From: Acidobacteriota bacterium
Lineage (GTDB): Bacteria; Acidobacteriota; Terriglobia; Acidiferrales; UBA7541
DNA: 47,526 nt
Direction: 5' to 3'
NCBI GenBank assembly: GCA_021832085.1
Contig: JAKBLM010000030.1
Coordinates: 1 to 47,526, forward strand
Shown: piece by piece, positions 1 through 9,887 of the stretch
How positions within the stretch are numbered: the stretch's first letter is position 1
Layout: each line of letters opens with the position of its first letter
The notes under the pieces: generated by a model
Database searches by the model: none
Told to the model about the DNA's origin: nothing
Seen by the model: the letters and a program-made list of their open reading frames with translations, nothing else
Position numbers and translations under genes: made by a program

Positions 1-59
1 CCATCGCGGACTCCTTTTCGTGTGCTTTGGCGGCTCACGTCAAGGAGTCTCCGCGATGG
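1..59. repeat. Long imperfect inverted repeat (hairpin) at the window edge
   Basis: Bases 1-8 pair with 52-59 and bases 9-16 pair with 42-49, with a 2-nt bulge at 50-51. After a 2x2 internal loop (17-18 against 40-41), bases 19-22 (CGTG) pair with 36-39 (CACG), leaving a 13-nt loop. This gives 20 pairs in all. There is no T-tract on the right, so it is not a standard terminator for leftward or rightward genes that I can see. It could be a structured leader or trailer, or the end of a small mobile repeat. The window edge hides what precedes it. Confidence 0.6.
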
Positions 60-128
60 ACTGCCGGAATTGTCAAACGCCTACTGCCACCCCGGCCGAG
101 CCGGGGGACCTCCTATGAGGCGGTTAGC

Positions 129-156
129 TTGACAAACGCCGGGGTAGTAGCATACT
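129..156 (+). promoter_or_regulatory. Sigma-70-type promoter for the 209-1959 gene pair
   Basis: A perfect TTGACA -35 box (129-134) is followed after 16 bp by CATACT (151-156, 4 of 6 to TATAAT). The start point would be near 163, giving a leader of about 46 nt that contains the GGAGG site used by the gene at 209. A GC-rich 7-bp hairpin (90-96 with 100-106) lies just upstream. Confidence 0.45.
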
Positions 157-208
157 GCAGTTCGCAAAGCGTACGGGCACTGACGCGGGGGACCCTCGGA
201 GGTGCATC

Positions 209-625
209 GTGGGATCAGCAATGTATGCGGTGTGGATCACCGCCTTTCTTCTTCTCACCACCCTTTGCGCCGGGCTCCCGGCGCACGCCCAGACTAATGG
301 ATGCGCAGAGTTCATGTACAACGTCTCCTCGAAGTGCAATGGTTGCCAGGACGAGGACGTAAGCTACGCCTTCGTCGGATCTGGGACCATCGCTTGGTAC
401 TACGACATATACTATTGTTGCGGCTACGAGCCGTATACCCAGTGGAACTACGATGGGCAGTGCGAGATCGCCGGCCCCGAGGCGAAGGCCGGTCACGTGC
501 CCGAGGGTGCTGGGGAACCCTCGCTGGCAGCGGCTGCGCTGGACCCAGCAACTGGGCAATGGCACTTCGTGTACGTGAGAACTTGTGAGGGAAAGTACGA
601 GCTCTTAAAACTCCCCGGGGCTTGA
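209..625 (+). CDS. Small secreted cysteine- and tyrosine-rich protein, function unknown
   Basis: I do not recognise this 138-residue protein. It starts with GTG, preceded at 6 nt by GGAGG (198-202). The next in-frame ATG (221) lies too far from that site. Residues 1-28 form a signal peptide ending in AHA-Q. The mature part holds seven cysteines, including a C-x2-C pair and a CC pair, and a run rich in Tyr and Trp (about residues 62-85). This suggests a disulphide-stabilised exported domain. The C-terminal third resembles a beta-rich segment ending YVRTCEGKYELLKL. The stop lies 35 nt before the next gene, so the two are probably co-transcribed. Seen: signal peptide and cysteines. Inferred: export and an envelope or surface role. 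Nothing identifies a partner or substrate. Confidence 0.7.
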   Translation: MGSAMYAVWITAFLLLTTLCAGLPAHAQTNGCAEFMYNVSSKCNGCQDEDVSYAFVGSGTIAWYYDIYYCCGYEPYTQWNYDGQCEIAGPEAKAGHVPEGAGEPSLAAAALDPATGQWHFVYVRTCEGKYELLKLPGA

Positions 626-660
626 AGAGGCCGGGTGGGGCACGCTACAGGAACCCCGCG

Positions 661-1959
661 ATGAGAGTCAAGAGCGAACGAAAGTCAGTGTGGCTCGTGG
701 CTCTGAAGTTCGTGCTGGCCCTGGCTCTGGGTTGGGACGCCGCATCGGCCCAGACCGTAGCGCATGGAGCCACGCCGCCGAAGGGCGGCCTAGGCGAAGC
801 GCCGCGCGAGCTAAAGGCAACCGAGACAATTCGGTTTCCGTTTCCTTCTCCAACGGTCGCGCTGTTGTGGATGCCCTGTAACGCCGAGGGCGACATCTAC
901 GCTGTCTACGACACCGCGTCCGTGCGTGGCCTGACAGCGCCCCCTAATCCGACGCTGCTTCCCATCAGGGAACTATTGCCCGACTCCCAGACCGTCAAGG
1001 AGTTTCCGGTACGCCCCCTGGACGGCTACCCGTCCTCCTACCGCGTCGGATTCAACCTCGGCCCACGCGGCCACGTGTACGGTCTCTTCATCGCATATCG
1101 TCATCCGCATGCCCTAGCTCAGGGGGGCGGTGTGCCCGTTGTTGTCAAATACAACGACGACGGTAGCGTGGATTCGCAAATCAAACTGAGCGGCTACCCG
1201 TCTGGCGTTCTGCAGGCGACAGTCTTCGGCGTATTCGGAGACGGCAATTTCTTGGTCACCGGCGTTCTCGACGCTTCGTCGCCGGCGCAGGCGGCAAAGA
1301 GGCACTACGCTCCGCCTCCTAAGGGTGTTGTCGTGCACCAACCCCCGCCGGGCCTCAGGCCGTTCACCGGCATCTTCGACCATTCGGGCAACTTCCTTCA
1401 GGAGATGCGTCTGCCTTGGGACGTTGGCCCAGGGTCGCAAGCCTCGGCGACCGCAGCCCGGCAAACCGGGAGCGGACATTCCGCCGGGGCGAGAAGCAAC
1501 GGCCACCACCGACCGGAGGCCCCGCCGAATTTCGCATCAGATTGGCTGACGGATCTGAACCAAACCCTCGTGGTCAGCGGCACCGAGGACAATATGTATC
1601 TGCTACGGCCGTCGAGCCCGGTTCTGCTTTATGAAATCTCCTCGGGCGGGCAGGTAACACGCGACGTGCGGGTCAAGCTCCCAGCGCGCGGTGTTCGCCC
1701 CACCGAAATGAGCCGCGCAGGAAACACGTCAATGCTCATCGCCTTTTCCGGAACGAGGGTAGATCGCAAAGGAAGGGTCCGCACCATCACGGTCTTCGCC
1801 GTCGTCGATCCCGTCACCGGCAGGATTACCGCTGCCTACCGCCTTCCGCCCAACGCCAACCTGATGCCGACAGCTTGCGCCGTCGGCCCAGGGGATTTCG
1901 AATTCGTCGGTTCGACGAAAAGCAGCAAACTGAAAATCGTGAAGTATTATCCCAATTGA
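661..1959 (+). CDS. Secreted beta-propeller-like protein, function unknown
   Basis: The frame is open from a TTG at 622 that overlaps the previous stop. The ATG at 661 is preferred because it is preceded at 8 nt by CAGGAA and immediately opens a signal peptide (hydrophobic stretch about residues 9-24, cleavage after SAQ). The mature protein (about 400 residues) has repeated patterns such as 'DGSVDSQIKL', 'FDHSGNFLQEMRL' and 'VDPVTGRITAAYRL', as in NHL or six-bladed beta-propeller folds. A low-complexity Gly/Ser/His/Arg insert (about residues 270-290) interrupts it. No catalytic motif is visible. It follows the small cysteine-rich secreted gene by 35 nt and likely shares its promoter. The propeller assignment is inference from repeat spacing. 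The family is one often annotated as hypothetical in acidobacteria. Confidence 0.75.
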   Translation: MRVKSERKSVWLVALKFVLALALGWDAASAQTVAHGATPPKGGLGEAPRELKATETIRFPFPSPTVALLWMPCNAEGDIYAVYDTASVRGLTAPPNPTLLPIRELLPDSQTVKEFPVRPLDGYPSSYRVGFNLGPRGHVYGLFIAYRHPHALAQGGGVPVVVKYNDDGSVDSQIKLSGYPSGVLQATVFGVFGDGNFLVTGVLDASSPAQAAKRHYAPPPKGVVVHQPPPGLRPFTGIFDHSGNFLQEMRLPWDVGPGSQASATAARQTGSGHSAGARSNGHHRPEAPPNFASDWLTDLNQTLVVSGTEDNMYLLRPSSPVLLYEISSGGQVTRDVRVKLPARGVRPTEMSRAGNTSMLIAFSGTRVDRKGRVRTITVFAVVDPVTGRITAAYRLPPNANLMPTACAVGPGDFEFVGSTKSSKLKIVKYYPN

Positions 1960-2208
1960 GCTTTCGCGCCCCTGCGGTACAGCCCCCCGACGCTTGCCCT
2001 CCTAAACGAAGCACTGGCGACGAGTGCAGTGCGCCCCTTTGCGGTGTGTCGCGAATGATTGCGACCGCGAGCCCCCGGACCTGCACGCATATGTCATAAG
2101 AGGAGGGATGCTGCGCAACATTGCCTTCCACAGCGCACTCGACCGTGCCACTTTGGCAGTTCAGTCAACGCCACGCCAACAAGCGGCCTCCTCCCCGCCG
2201 CCTCCTCG

Positions 2209-2237
2209 TTGACTTGAGCTGATTCCCCGCCTAAGAT
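2209..2237 (+). promoter_or_regulatory. Promoter positioned for a near-leaderless kinase mRNA
   Basis: TTGACT (2209-2214), a 17-bp spacer and TAAGAT (2232-2237) form a sigma-70-like promoter. The expected start point is near 2244, only 3 nt before the ATG at 2247. No Shine-Dalgarno sequence precedes that ATG. The rest of the 1960-2208 gap shows no gene or other signal that I can support. Confidence 0.55.
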
Positions 2238-2246
2238 GCGATAGCC

Positions 2247-5069
2247 ATGGGGGAAGCGGACACTCTGATCGGCAAGACAATCTCCCACTACCGTGTCGTC
2301 GAAAGGCTGGGCGGCGGCGGGATGGGTGTGGTCTACAAGGCCGAAGACACGCGGCTGCACCGCTCGGTGGCGCTGAAATTCCTGCCGGAAGACGTGGGAC
2401 GCAATCCGGCCGCGCTCGAACGGTTCCAACGCGAGGCGCAAGCCGCTTCTTCGCTCAACCATCCGAACATCTGCACGATTTACGACGTGGACGAGCACGA
2501 GGGCCGGCCGTTTATCGCGATGGAGCTGCTGAAGGGCATCACGCTGAAGCATCGCATCGCGCTGGGGCCGCTGCCGCTCGATACGCTGCTCGAGCTGGCC
2601 ATCGGCGTGGCCGACGCGCTCGACGCGGCACACCACGAAGGCATCATCCACCGGGACATCAAGCCGGCGAATATTTTCGTTACCGAGCGCGGACAGGCCA
2701 AGGTGCTCGATTTCGGATTGGCGAAAGTCGTCTCGCCTGCCGGCGGTGAAACGGCGACGATCGACGGGACGCCAACGGTTGCCGAGGCCAACCTCACCAG
2801 CCCGGGCACGGCACTGGGGACCGTTGCCTACATGTCGCCGGAACAGGCGCTTGGGCGCACGGTGGACGCACGCAGCGATATTTTCTCGTTTGGCGTGGTG
2901 CTCTACGAAATGGCGACGGGACGCCAGGCATTTGCCGGGGCGACCTCGGCCGAGATTTTCGACGCGATATTGAATCGTGCGCCCGTGGCGCCGGTGCGGC
3001 TGAATCCGCAGATTCCGGCAGAACTCGAACGGATCATTAATCGTTGCCTCGAAAAAGACCCGAAGCTGCGGTATCAGCACGCCGACGATCTGCGCTCCGA
3101 CCTGGAGCGGCTGAAACGCGATACGGATTCGGGCCGTTCAGCGGTGACAACAGCCGCACCCGCCGCGACGGCCGGTGCGACCGGCGAAGCTGTAGCGGCT
3201 ACGCCGCCCGGCGGCACGGCAGCCAGCGCCGCGGCGGCATCCGACCGCGGATCGGGGAGCTCGGCCGTTGTTGCGGCGGCGCGACAACACAAATGGGGCA
3301 CACTGACGGCGGCGGTTGTCGGCCTGGTGATTCTGGGCGCGGCGGCGTGGGGCGTCTATTCCTTCTTCGCAGGGCCGGCGCCCGTGAAACGAGCACCTTT
3401 CCAAAATTTCACAATCAGCCAGATCACCACTTCCGGTGACATGTCCCAAGCGGCCATTTCGCCGGAGGGGAAATTCATTCTGAGCGTCAAAAACGACGGC
3501 GGCCTCGAAAGCCTGTGGCTGCGCAACGTGCCGACCTCGAGCGATACGCAGATCATCGCGCCTGCGGAGGCGCAATACGCCGATCTGGCTTTTTCGCCCG
3601 ACGGAAACTACATCTACTTCAAGCGGATGGTTTCCGCCACGCAGTACAACCTGTTCCGCGCCACGGTTCTCGGCGGAACGCCGCAGATGATCGTGAGGGA
3701 CGTCGACAGCAACATCACCTTTTCACCCAGCGGGAAGCGAATGGCCTTCATGCGGGCCAACGATCCCGTCGTCGGCAAATTCCGCGTCATCTCCGCAGCC
3801 CTTGACGGGAGCGATGAAAAGGTGCTTTACGACGGCCCGATCGGCAGCGCAACCCTTCTCTACCTTGCGTGGGCTCCCGACGGCAAAGAGATTGCCTGGA
3901 CGACCGCGTCCACCGAGCAGAGCGGTGTCGCCCTCTTCGACATCGCATCCGGGAAGATACGCTCTTTTGTGAGCTTCACGAACAGGTTTCTCGACGGTCT
4001 CGACTGGATGCCCGACGGAAGCGGTCTGCTCGTGCAGTACCGGCCAAATCCGGAGGCTCCAATACAAATCGGCTTTCTCTCCTATCCCGGCGCAAAATTC
4101 ACGACCGTTACCCGCGATACCAACACCTATCCGTCTTTTTCGCTCTCGGCAAATGGTAAAACCATCGCTGCTGTGCAATCGCAAACCGACCAAAAGCTTG
4201 AATTCCTTGGCCACAACGGCGCGGCAGCGCCTACTGCCTCGTCGCCCCTGGGGCAAGAGCAAAACGTTACCAGTTTTGCTTGGGATGGCAGCAAAGGCAT
4301 GCTGATCGCCAAAGGCGGGAGCCTGTTGCGTGTCTCCCTCGACGGACGTTCACAGACCACCTTGATCAGCGATCCCAACTCGCTGCTTGGTTTCCAGACT
4401 CTCTGCCAGGGAGGACGATCGATCGTTTTCAGTTGGTATCACCACAATGGCGACCCGCTCACGCTCTGGCGCGCCGGCGCCGATGGCTCAAATCCGGTGC
4501 AATTGACGAAAGCGGGGTTTGATTTTTGGCCTGCCTGCTTGCCTGATGGGAAATGGGTGTATTTCGTACGGAGCCGGGGCGCGAGCGCCAACCCCGTAAT
4601 CGAGAGAGCGCCGTTCGGAGGGGGGAAAGCACAGATCGTTTCGCAGGGCCTCGTGCCAAACGCCTTCCTGGCGTCAAGTAACGCTTTCGCGATCTCTCCC
4701 GATGGGAAACAGATCGCGTTTGTTGCCTCCGTGGTTCATGTGGCTGCGAAAATTGCCTCCATAGAACTCGGCCTTGCCGACCTCGACTCGAGGCACATGG
4801 TGCGTCTCGTTCCGATGAATCAGGGCTTCAACGGTAGCGGCGGTCTGACATTCACCGACGACGGGAAGGCCGTGGCCTATGTAGTTAGCGAAAAGGGAGT
4901 GGGTAACATCTGGGTGCAGCCGCTCACCGGATCGGGAGGCCATCAGCTCACGCATTTCACCAGCGGCCAAATCAATCAATTCGCCTGGTCGCCCACTGGC
5001 AAGAAGCTTGCCGTGCTCCGCAGCCACACGACCTCCGACGTCGTTCTGCTGCGCGCGGGACAGCCCTAG
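2247..5069 (+). CDS. Membrane-anchored PknB-like Ser/Thr protein kinase with PD40/TolB-like beta-propeller sensor
   Basis: This 940-residue receptor kinase phosphorylates Ser/Thr on unknown cytoplasmic partners. The kinase domain (about 15-285) has the Gly-rich loop [14 protein letters not shown] (22-34), the ATP-binding Lys44, the catalytic loop HRDIKPAN (Asp137), DFGLAK (Asp155) and the SPE version of the APE motif, so it should be active. An Ala/Gly-rich juxtamembrane linker leads to one transmembrane helix (about 351-373). The remaining 565 residues carry repeated 'SPDGK' and 'WSPTGKKLA' motifs of PD40/WD40-like propellers and would face the periplasm. The layout is typical of acidobacterial PknB-type kinases, where the propeller presumably senses a ligand or cell-wall state. 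The ATG has no Shine-Dalgarno sequence and lies 3 nt after the predicted transcription start. It converges on osmC across a bidirectional hairpin. Confidence 0.95.
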   Translation: MGEADTLIGKTISHYRVVERLGGGGMGVVYKAEDTRLHRSVALKFLPEDVGRNPAALERFQREAQAASSLNHPNICTIYDVDEHEGRPFIAMELLKGITLKHRIALGPLPLDTLLELAIGVADALDAAHHEGIIHRDIKPANIFVTERGQAKVLDFGLAKVVSPAGGETATIDGTPTVAEANLTSPGTALGTVAYMSPEQALGRTVDARSDIFSFGVVLYEMATGRQAFAGATSAEIFDAILNRAPVAPVRLNPQIPAELERIINRCLEKDPKLRYQHADDLRSDLERLKRDTDSGRSAVTTAAPAATAGATGEAVAATPPGGTAASAAAASDRGSGSSAVVAAARQHKWGTLTAAVVGLVILGAAAWGVYSFFAGPAPVKRAPFQNFTISQITTSGDMSQAAISPEGKFILSVKNDGGLESLWLRNVPTSSDTQIIAPAEAQYADLAFSPDGNYIYFKRMVSATQYNLFRATVLGGTPQMIVRDVDSNITFSPSGKRMAFMRANDPVVGKFRVISAALDGSDEKVLYDGPIGSATLLYLAWAPDGKEIAWTTASTEQSGVALFDIASGKIRSFVSFTNRFLDGLDWMPDGSGLLVQYRPNPEAPIQIGFLSYPGAKFTTVTRDTNTYPSFSLSANGKTIAAVQSQTDQKLEFLGHNGAAAPTASSPLGQEQNVTSFAWDGSKGMLIAKGGSLLRVSLDGRSQTTLISDPNSLLGFQTLCQGGRSIVFSWYHHNGDPLTLWRAGADGSNPVQLTKAGFDFWPACLPDGKWVYFVRSRGASANPVIERAPFGGGKAQIVSQGLVPNAFLASSNAFAISPDGKQIAFVASVVHVAAKIASIELGLADLDSRHMVRLVPMNQGFNGSGGLTFTDDGKAVAYVVSEKGVGNIWVQPLTGSGGHQLTHFTSGQINQFAWSPTGKKLAVLRSHTTSDVVLLRAGQP

Positions 5070-5138
5070 CTTCCGAGACTTCGCGGCAAAAGAGAGCCCA
5101 AAGCGCCAGACGCAATTTCGTTGAAGCTGAAAACCGGG

Positions 5139-5170
5139 GAGACGCCGGCGCCAGGAGCGTCCGGCGTCTC
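5139..5170. terminator. Bidirectional hairpin between convergent kinase and osmC genes
   Basis: GAGACGCCGG (5139-5148) pairs perfectly with CCGGCGTCTC (5161-5170) across a 12-nt loop. On the minus strand the stem is followed by CCCGGTTTTC, a short U-rich tail suited to osmC. On the plus strand the tail is TCAAAAG, so termination there would be weaker. The position, midway between two convergent stops, supports a terminator role. Confidence 0.6.
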
Positions 5171-5209
5171 TCAAAAGCAGCGGGCCAGCAAGGATTCCTC
5201 AGGCGTAGA

Positions 5210-5635
5210 TCAAACCTCGACTGTCAGGTCCATCGTGATTTTCGCGTTGAGCAGGCGCGAGACGGGGCAATTGGCCTTGGCTTCGCCGGCGGCCTTCTCG
5301 ACGGCGGCGCGATCGGCTCCGGGAGCCTTGGCTTTCACGCGCAGATGGCTGCTGGTGATGGCAAAGCCGGCGTCTTGCTTTTCCAGCGAGACTTCGGCGG
5401 CGGCTTCGATGCTGGCAGGAGTGATATTGGCCGCGCCGAGTTGCGCGGAGAAGGCCATGGCAAAGCAGCCGGCGTGCGCGGCGGCGATCAACTCTTCGGG
5501 ATTCGTGCCGGCGCCGCTTTCGAATCGCGCGCTGAAATTGTAGGCGGTATCTTTCAGCGTTCCGCTCTGCGTCGAGAGCTTGCCCTTGCCGTCTTTCAAC
5601 CCGCCGGTCCAGACCGCCGTTCCAGTGCGTTTCAT
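5210..5635 (-). CDS. osmC: OsmC family peroxiredoxin
   Basis: This 141-residue protein is a thiol peroxidase of the OsmC family, which reduces organic hydroperoxides in the cytoplasm as a homodimer. The two expected cysteines are present: one in HAGCFAMA (about residue 57) and one in NCPVSRLL (about 122). So is the N-terminal motif 'TAVWTGGLKDGKGKLST'. Length matches the OsmC subfamily (about 140) and not YhfA. GGAGG sits 8 nt before the ATG. It lies 95 nt downstream of the nitrilase gene on the same strand and may be read with it. A hairpin 40 nt past the stop probably ends transcription. The name osmC and not ohr rests on the opening motif and is a family-level call. Confidence 0.93.
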   Translation of the reverse strand: MKRTGTAVWTGGLKDGKGKLSTQSGTLKDTAYNFSARFESGAGTNPEELIAAAHAGCFAMAFSAQLGAANITPASIEAAAEVSLEKQDAGFAITSSHLRVKAKAPGADRAAVEKAAGEAKANCPVSRLLNAKITMDLTVEV

Positions 5636-5730
5636 CGTGAAGTCCTCCCGTGTGAAGTGGATGCAGGCGCGGCTGCGCCTTTCCTATGGATGATGCGGAA
5701 CCGGCCCCGGATACGGCAAGACGAAAGAAA

Positions 5731-6654
5731 TTACCGCCTTACCCGAAAATCGAAGACGTCGGGCCGCGCGTAGTGGCCGGTGACGTCGAGCGTCAGGCTC
5801 TCCCTGGTGATCTCCTCGAAATCGAGATCGGCGGTGAGGATCGCCTCCTCGTCGAGCACTGGCCCGGCGAGCAAGCGCCCGTCGGGCGCGACGATGGCGC
5901 TTCCGCCGCGGAGCAGCAGGCGATCCGGCTGGCCGCGCAGTTCCTCGATTGGCTCGAGTTCCGGCGGCAGATCGCGCACGCGGCCCAAGGAACCGACTGC
6001 CACTACGAACGTTCGCCCCTCGAATGCATAATGGCGGCTCGCAACCAGGTGCATCTCCCGCACCCACGGCCATGCGGCCACGTGAACATCTTCTCCGGCC
6101 AGATGCATGGCCTGGTGCGCCAGCGGCATCCAGTGCTCCCAGCAGACGAGTCCGCCAACGCGGCCCGCGGCCGTTTCGCCGATGCCAAGCCCAGCGCCGT
6201 CGCCCTGGCCCCAGATCATCCGCTCGGTGTAGGTGGGCATCAGCTTCCTGTGGCGATGCGCAAGCCGGCCATCGGCGTCGAAAATGAGCAAGGAATTGTA
6301 TAGCGTGCCGCGGCCGGCGCCTTCCGTAACGCGCTCGTGGATGCCCATGACGAGCGCGACGCCGTTTCGCCGCGCGATTTCGCCAAGCGCCTCCGTGGCC
6401 GGGCTTGGGACGGCGACACTGTTTGCCACAAGCCGTGCATAAAGTTCCTTAACGGCCGGATGATCCCAAACGGCAACGTCGCGGCACGCGTCAAGCCACA
6501 TCGGATAGCCGGGCAGCCACGTTTCGCCAAAGGCGACCAGCCGCGCGCCGCGACGCGCCGCTTCCGCCGTCAAATCCGCAGCGCGCTCTAGCGACTGACC
6601 GAGATCGAAATAGGCCGGGGCTGCCTGCACCGCCGCTACACGTACCTTTGCCAT
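5731..6654 (-). CDS. Nitrilase / carbon-nitrogen hydrolase
   Basis: This 307-residue enzyme belongs to the nitrilase branch of the carbon-nitrogen hydrolase superfamily, which turns nitriles into acids plus ammonia. The catalytic triad is visible: Glu44 in [10 protein letters not shown], Lys137 in [11 protein letters not shown] and Cys171 in the [11 protein letters not shown] nucleophile elbow. The later motif [12 protein letters not shown] is usual for true nitrilases. An upstream in-frame start exists (6732), but the ATG at 6654 has GGAGG 7 nt before it and begins right at the '[11 protein letters not shown]' first strand. Length is at the short end for aliphatic/aryl nitrilases (usually 310-370). 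The substrate cannot be told from sequence. A plant-metabolite nitrile or a cyanide-related compound is possible in a soil organism. osmC follows on the same strand. Confidence 0.92.
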   Translation of the reverse strand: MAKVRVAAVQAAPAYFDLGQSLERAADLTAEAARRGARLVAFGETWLPGYPMWLDACRDVAVWDHPAVKELYARLVANSVAVPSPATEALGEIARRNGVALVMGIHERVTEGAGRGTLYNSLLIFDADGRLAHRHRKLMPTYTERMIWGQGDGAGLGIGETAAGRVGGLVCWEHWMPLAHQAMHLAGEDVHVAAWPWVREMHLVASRHYAFEGRTFVVAVGSLGRVRDLPPELEPIEELRGQPDRLLLRGGSAIVAPDGRLLAGPVLDEEAILTADLDFEEITRESLTLDVTGHYARPDVFDFRVRR

Positions 6655-6849
6655 CGACCCACCTCCGCTTTTCGGCGCCATGCCGCCAGGCTCGTCCCCG
6701 GGATGATACTGAGTTCCTTTGGAAACCCACAAATGTGGCTTCGCGGGGCGGCGGAAGAATTTGTAGTGGAGAACGCCAATTCTGCGCGATTCCGAGAGCC
6801 ACTCAGGGAGGATCCCGGCGGTGCCGGGACGGGACGCCTGAGCTGCTTC

Positions 6850-9792
6850 TCAGCGGGAAGAGGTGAGCTTTGCGTACTCGGCTTTCGCTTGCAGCAGGAC
6901 GGGCACGCTGGGATCGGCATGCTTCCAGTCGGCGAGGAAATCCCGGTAGGCGGTGAGCGCGCCGGACTTGTCATTCTCCTTTGCCAGCGCCCGGCCGAGG
7001 CCCAGTTCGGCGAGCGGGTAGCTGGGGTCTGTCGCCCAAATGTTGGCGTGGTCGAGAACCGTTCGAAAATCGGCAGCTGCCAGCTTCGCCTGCCGTGCCT
7101 CCAGGTGCGCGAGTCCAGCCGTATAGACTTCGTTCACTTCGCCGGCGAACCGATAGGCTGAAGCCGAACCGAGCAGAGCCAAGGCTTGCCGAGGATGGTG
7201 CTGCATCATGGCCAGAGCGGCGCGGCAGGTGGGCAATGCCTCCCCGTTCAGGAGCGTGTCTTGTGGATGACGACTGGCCATCCGGGCAATCAGTTTCTCC
7301 GGCTCGGCGCGCTCGCCCGTAAACGCCAGGGAATAAGCGGCCATCACTTCCGTTGCCTCGTCACCGGGATCGAGGGCCAAGGCCCGTTTCACCTCGGCCC
7401 GGGCTTGGGTTGCATTTCCATCGAGAGCATCCACTTCGGCCTGCTGGATGAGAAAGCTGCCCGCGCTAGCCTTGGCCTGTTGCGCAAGGGATGCCGCAAT
7501 GATCTGCCCGACGAGTTTGCGGGCTTTCGCCAGTTTTCCTTGTGTGTAGTCCACCATGTATGGAAAGTTGAGGGCCACAAGCTGGTCTCCCGTGGCCGCG
7601 AGCCTCCGCTCGTCCTTCTTTAAAGTAGCCCAATCTCTCTGCGTGAACGCGATATCGCAAATCTCGCTGAGGACCAAAGGGTTGTTGGGCGACCTGGCGA
7701 GCTCTTGCTGCAGCAGCGCCTTTGCTTTGCCGTAGCGGCCGATCTCCACGTAACTGCCGGCGAGATCGCCCAACGCGAGCAGGTTGCCGGGATCAAGCCG
7801 GTGAGCGGCTTGGAACTCCTTCATCGCCGCTTTCTGTTGCCCGAGATTGCGGTCCACGTAACCGAGATCGATCCAGGGGACAATGTCCCTCGGGTAGGTT
7901 TGTTCCCAGAGCTGGTACACCTGCTGGGCCTTGAGCAGATTGCCGGTGACCATCTGGTAGTAGTGGGAACTGATGTAAAGCCGCTCCCGTTCGCTGACGC
8001 GATGGCGCAAGGCAAATGCCTTGCTCATGTTCGCGGTTTCCTCGGAGTCATAGTCGCCGGGCAGGTCCGAATAGACGGTGGCGAGGGCCGCGTAGGCCAT
8101 CGCGAAGTGCGGATCGAGGGAAATCGCCTGCTGGAACAGCGGTACAGCGGCGGCCAGTTTGTAGTCGGCCAGATCCCGGCGCCCGAGCGAATAAGCCCTG
8201 AGCGCGGCGAGCGAATCCGTGGTCGCCTGCTCGATCGGCGTGTTGAATTTCCGGATTGAGGCGAGCGATTCGCCCAGCTTCGACCGCATTTTGGCGGCCA
8301 AGGTGCCCAGCGCCGGCAGCACCTGATTCTTGCCGGCGGCGTTGGCTTCGACGCGCGCCAGCGACGAGCCCGAAGCGCAATCAACAGCGTTGAGCGTGAG
8401 TGCGTATTCGTTGCCTATGGCGGAAATCGTTCCATCGAGCGTCACCTGGCTTCCGTCCCGCTCGCAAACCCGCCGCGCCAACTCCGGCGTCAGCCGCGCG
8501 CCGGGCTTTTGCTCCATCATGCGCAGGGTCCGGCGAATCGACGCACCCGAAACCACGTAGAAATGCGGCGATTCGGCAACCTCGGCCGCCAGCGCAGCGC
8601 GCAGCGAGCCGTTGAAAACCTTGTCGCCGGTCGTGTTGACGAAATCGGCCAGCACTACCGAATCCCTGCCGGTGGGCCGCGGCCCGCGCGGCAAGAAGAA
8701 ATAGGCCGCCACGCCGCCAATGGCAACCGCCAGCACCGCCGCGGCCATATACAGTTTCCAGCGACCGCTCCTCGCTTGCCCTGTTTGCGGCTCCGTCGCG
8801 CCCACGCTGCCCAACCTGGCGCCGCCGGTTGCCGGTGCGGCCGCGACGGAAGCCTGACCGATGCCTTGGCGGAAAGCTGGAATGTGGCCAACCGTTCGCG
8901 CAGAGTCGCTGTCGCGTTTCAGGCGTTCCAAGTCGGCGCGCACGTCGCCAGCGTGCTGGTAGCGCAGGTTCCGGTCCTTCTCGAGCGCTTTGCCGATGAT
9001 CTCGTCGAACCGAGCTGGAATTTCGGGATTCACTTGTGCCACCGGAGCCGGATCGCGATTCAGAATCGCTTCCTGGATTACGCCAGAGGTGTTGCCAGAA
9101 AACGTCGGGCGGCCGGTGGCCATCTCGTAGAGCACCAGCCCGAAGGAGAACAGGTCGCTGCGGGCGTCCAGTTCCTCGCCGCGCACCTGCTCGGGCGACA
9201 TGTAGGCCACCGTGCCGAGCGTCATGCCGGGACTGGTCAACGCCAGGTCCGACGCGGCTACGGTCGGCGCGCCCGAAAGTTCTTCCTCGGCGGCCGGCCG
9301 GTGCGCCGTCAGCTTGGCCAGGCCGAAATCGAGAATCTTGGCGTGCCCGCGATCGGTGACGAAAATGTTGGCCGGCTTGACGTCGCGGTGCACGATACCC
9401 TTGGCGTGCGCAGCTTCGAGCGCGTCGGCGATTTCGCTTCCCAGGCTGACCACCAGATCGATCGGCAATGGTCGCCCGGCGACCCGCGTGCGCAGCGTCT
9501 CCCCTTCCAGATACTGCATTGCCAGAAACAGCTCGCCGTCGTGCTCGCCGATCTCGTAAATGGTGCAGATATTCGGATGGTCCAGCGCCGAGGCCGCCCG
9601 CGCCTCGCGCCGGAATCGCTCGACTGCGGCGGGATCCTGTGCCGCCCCGGCTGGCAGGAATTTCAACGCTACGAACCGGCCAAGCGCTGTGTCCTCGGCC
9701 TTGTACACAACACCCATGCCGCCCCGGCCGAGCCGTTCCAGGATGCGGTAGTGCGAGATCGTGCTGCCGATTCGAGCGTCTTCCCCACGCAT
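6850..9792 (-). CDS. Membrane-anchored PknB-like Ser/Thr protein kinase with C-terminal TPR repeats
   Basis: This 980-residue kinase aligns without gaps to the kinase at 2247 through the active site: loop [14 protein letters not shown], Lys44, HRDVKPAN with Asp137, DFGLAK with Asp155, and MSPEQVRG. A proline/glycine-rich linker and one transmembrane helix (about 346-366, ending FFLPRG) lead to a segment starting '[14 protein letters not shown]' that resembles the TolB-like N-terminus of adenylate-cyclase-type regulators. About 450 residues of TPR-like repeats follow, for example '[26 protein letters not shown]'. The TPRs would be periplasmic and bind protein or peptide. The frame is open from a TTG at 9828, but that TTG is the -35 box of the promoter. 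The ATG at 9792 sits where transcription starts and gives the same N-terminus length as the paralogue, so it is the start chosen. Confidence 0.93.
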   Translation of the reverse strand: MRGEDARIGSTISHYRILERLGRGGMGVVYKAEDTALGRFVALKFLPAGAAQDPAAVERFRREARAASALDHPNICTIYEIGEHDGELFLAMQYLEGETLRTRVAGRPLPIDLVVSLGSEIADALEAAHAKGIVHRDVKPANIFVTDRGHAKILDFGLAKLTAHRPAAEEELSGAPTVAASDLALTSPGMTLGTVAYMSPEQVRGEELDARSDLFSFGLVLYEMATGRPTFSGNTSGVIQEAILNRDPAPVAQVNPEIPARFDEIIGKALEKDRNLRYQHAGDVRADLERLKRDSDSARTVGHIPAFRQGIGQASVAAAPATGGARLGSVGATEPQTGQARSGRWKLYMAAAVLAVAIGGVAAYFFLPRGPRPTGRDSVVLADFVNTTGDKVFNGSLRAALAAEVAESPHFYVVSGASIRRTLRMMEQKPGARLTPELARRVCERDGSQVTLDGTISAIGNEYALTLNAVDCASGSSLARVEANAAGKNQVLPALGTLAAKMRSKLGESLASIRKFNTPIEQATTDSLAALRAYSLGRRDLADYKLAAAVPLFQQAISLDPHFAMAYAALATVYSDLPGDYDSEETANMSKAFALRHRVSERERLYISSHYYQMVTGNLLKAQQVYQLWEQTYPRDIVPWIDLGYVDRNLGQQKAAMKEFQAAHRLDPGNLLALGDLAGSYVEIGRYGKAKALLQQELARSPNNPLVLSEICDIAFTQRDWATLKKDERRLAATGDQLVALNFPYMVDYTQGKLAKARKLVGQIIAASLAQQAKASAGSFLIQQAEVDALDGNATQARAEVKRALALDPGDEATEVMAAYSLAFTGERAEPEKLIARMASRHPQDTLLNGEALPTCRAALAMMQHHPRQALALLGSASAYRFAGEVNEVYTAGLAHLEARQAKLAAADFRTVLDHANIWATDPSYPLAELGLGRALAKENDKSGALTAYRDFLADWKHADPSVPVLLQAKAEYAKLTSSR

Positions 9793-9799
9793 CGCTGGC

Positions 9800-9828
9800 A
9801 TGTTAAGACCTGGCCTGCTGCCCGTCAA
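9800..9828 (-). promoter_or_regulatory. Promoter giving a leaderless TPR-kinase mRNA
   Basis: On the minus strand TTGACG (9828-9823), a 17-bp spacer and TAACAT (9805-9800) are followed by 7 nt and then the ATG at 9792. The predicted start point is one base before the ATG. There is no Shine-Dalgarno sequence. Confidence 0.6.
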
Positions 9829-9875
9829 TGAACCGCGTCGTTGCCATCCGGCGGCGTCAGAAAGAGGAGTACGGG

Positions 9876-9881
9876 TAAACT
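9876..9881 (+). promoter_or_regulatory. -10 box giving a leaderless SRPBCC mRNA
   Basis: TAAACT (9876-9881) is followed by exactly 6 nt and then the ATG at 9888, so +1 would be the A of the start codon. No convincing -35 box is seen 16-18 bp upstream. A GAGGAG at 9864-9869 is 18 nt from the ATG, too far to serve as a ribosome site. Confidence 0.45.
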
Positions 9882-9887
9882 AGCCTC

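Noticed and set aside
9793..9828. TTG start at 9828 for the TPR kinase
   Set aside because: The TTG is the first part of the TTGACG -35 box, and starting there would add 12 residues absent from the paralogue.
8509..9831. A 440-codon rightward open frame opposite the TPR kinase
   Set aside because: It is an antisense shadow of the kinase domain. The composition is that of a reverse-complement translation, and no ribosome site or motif supports it.
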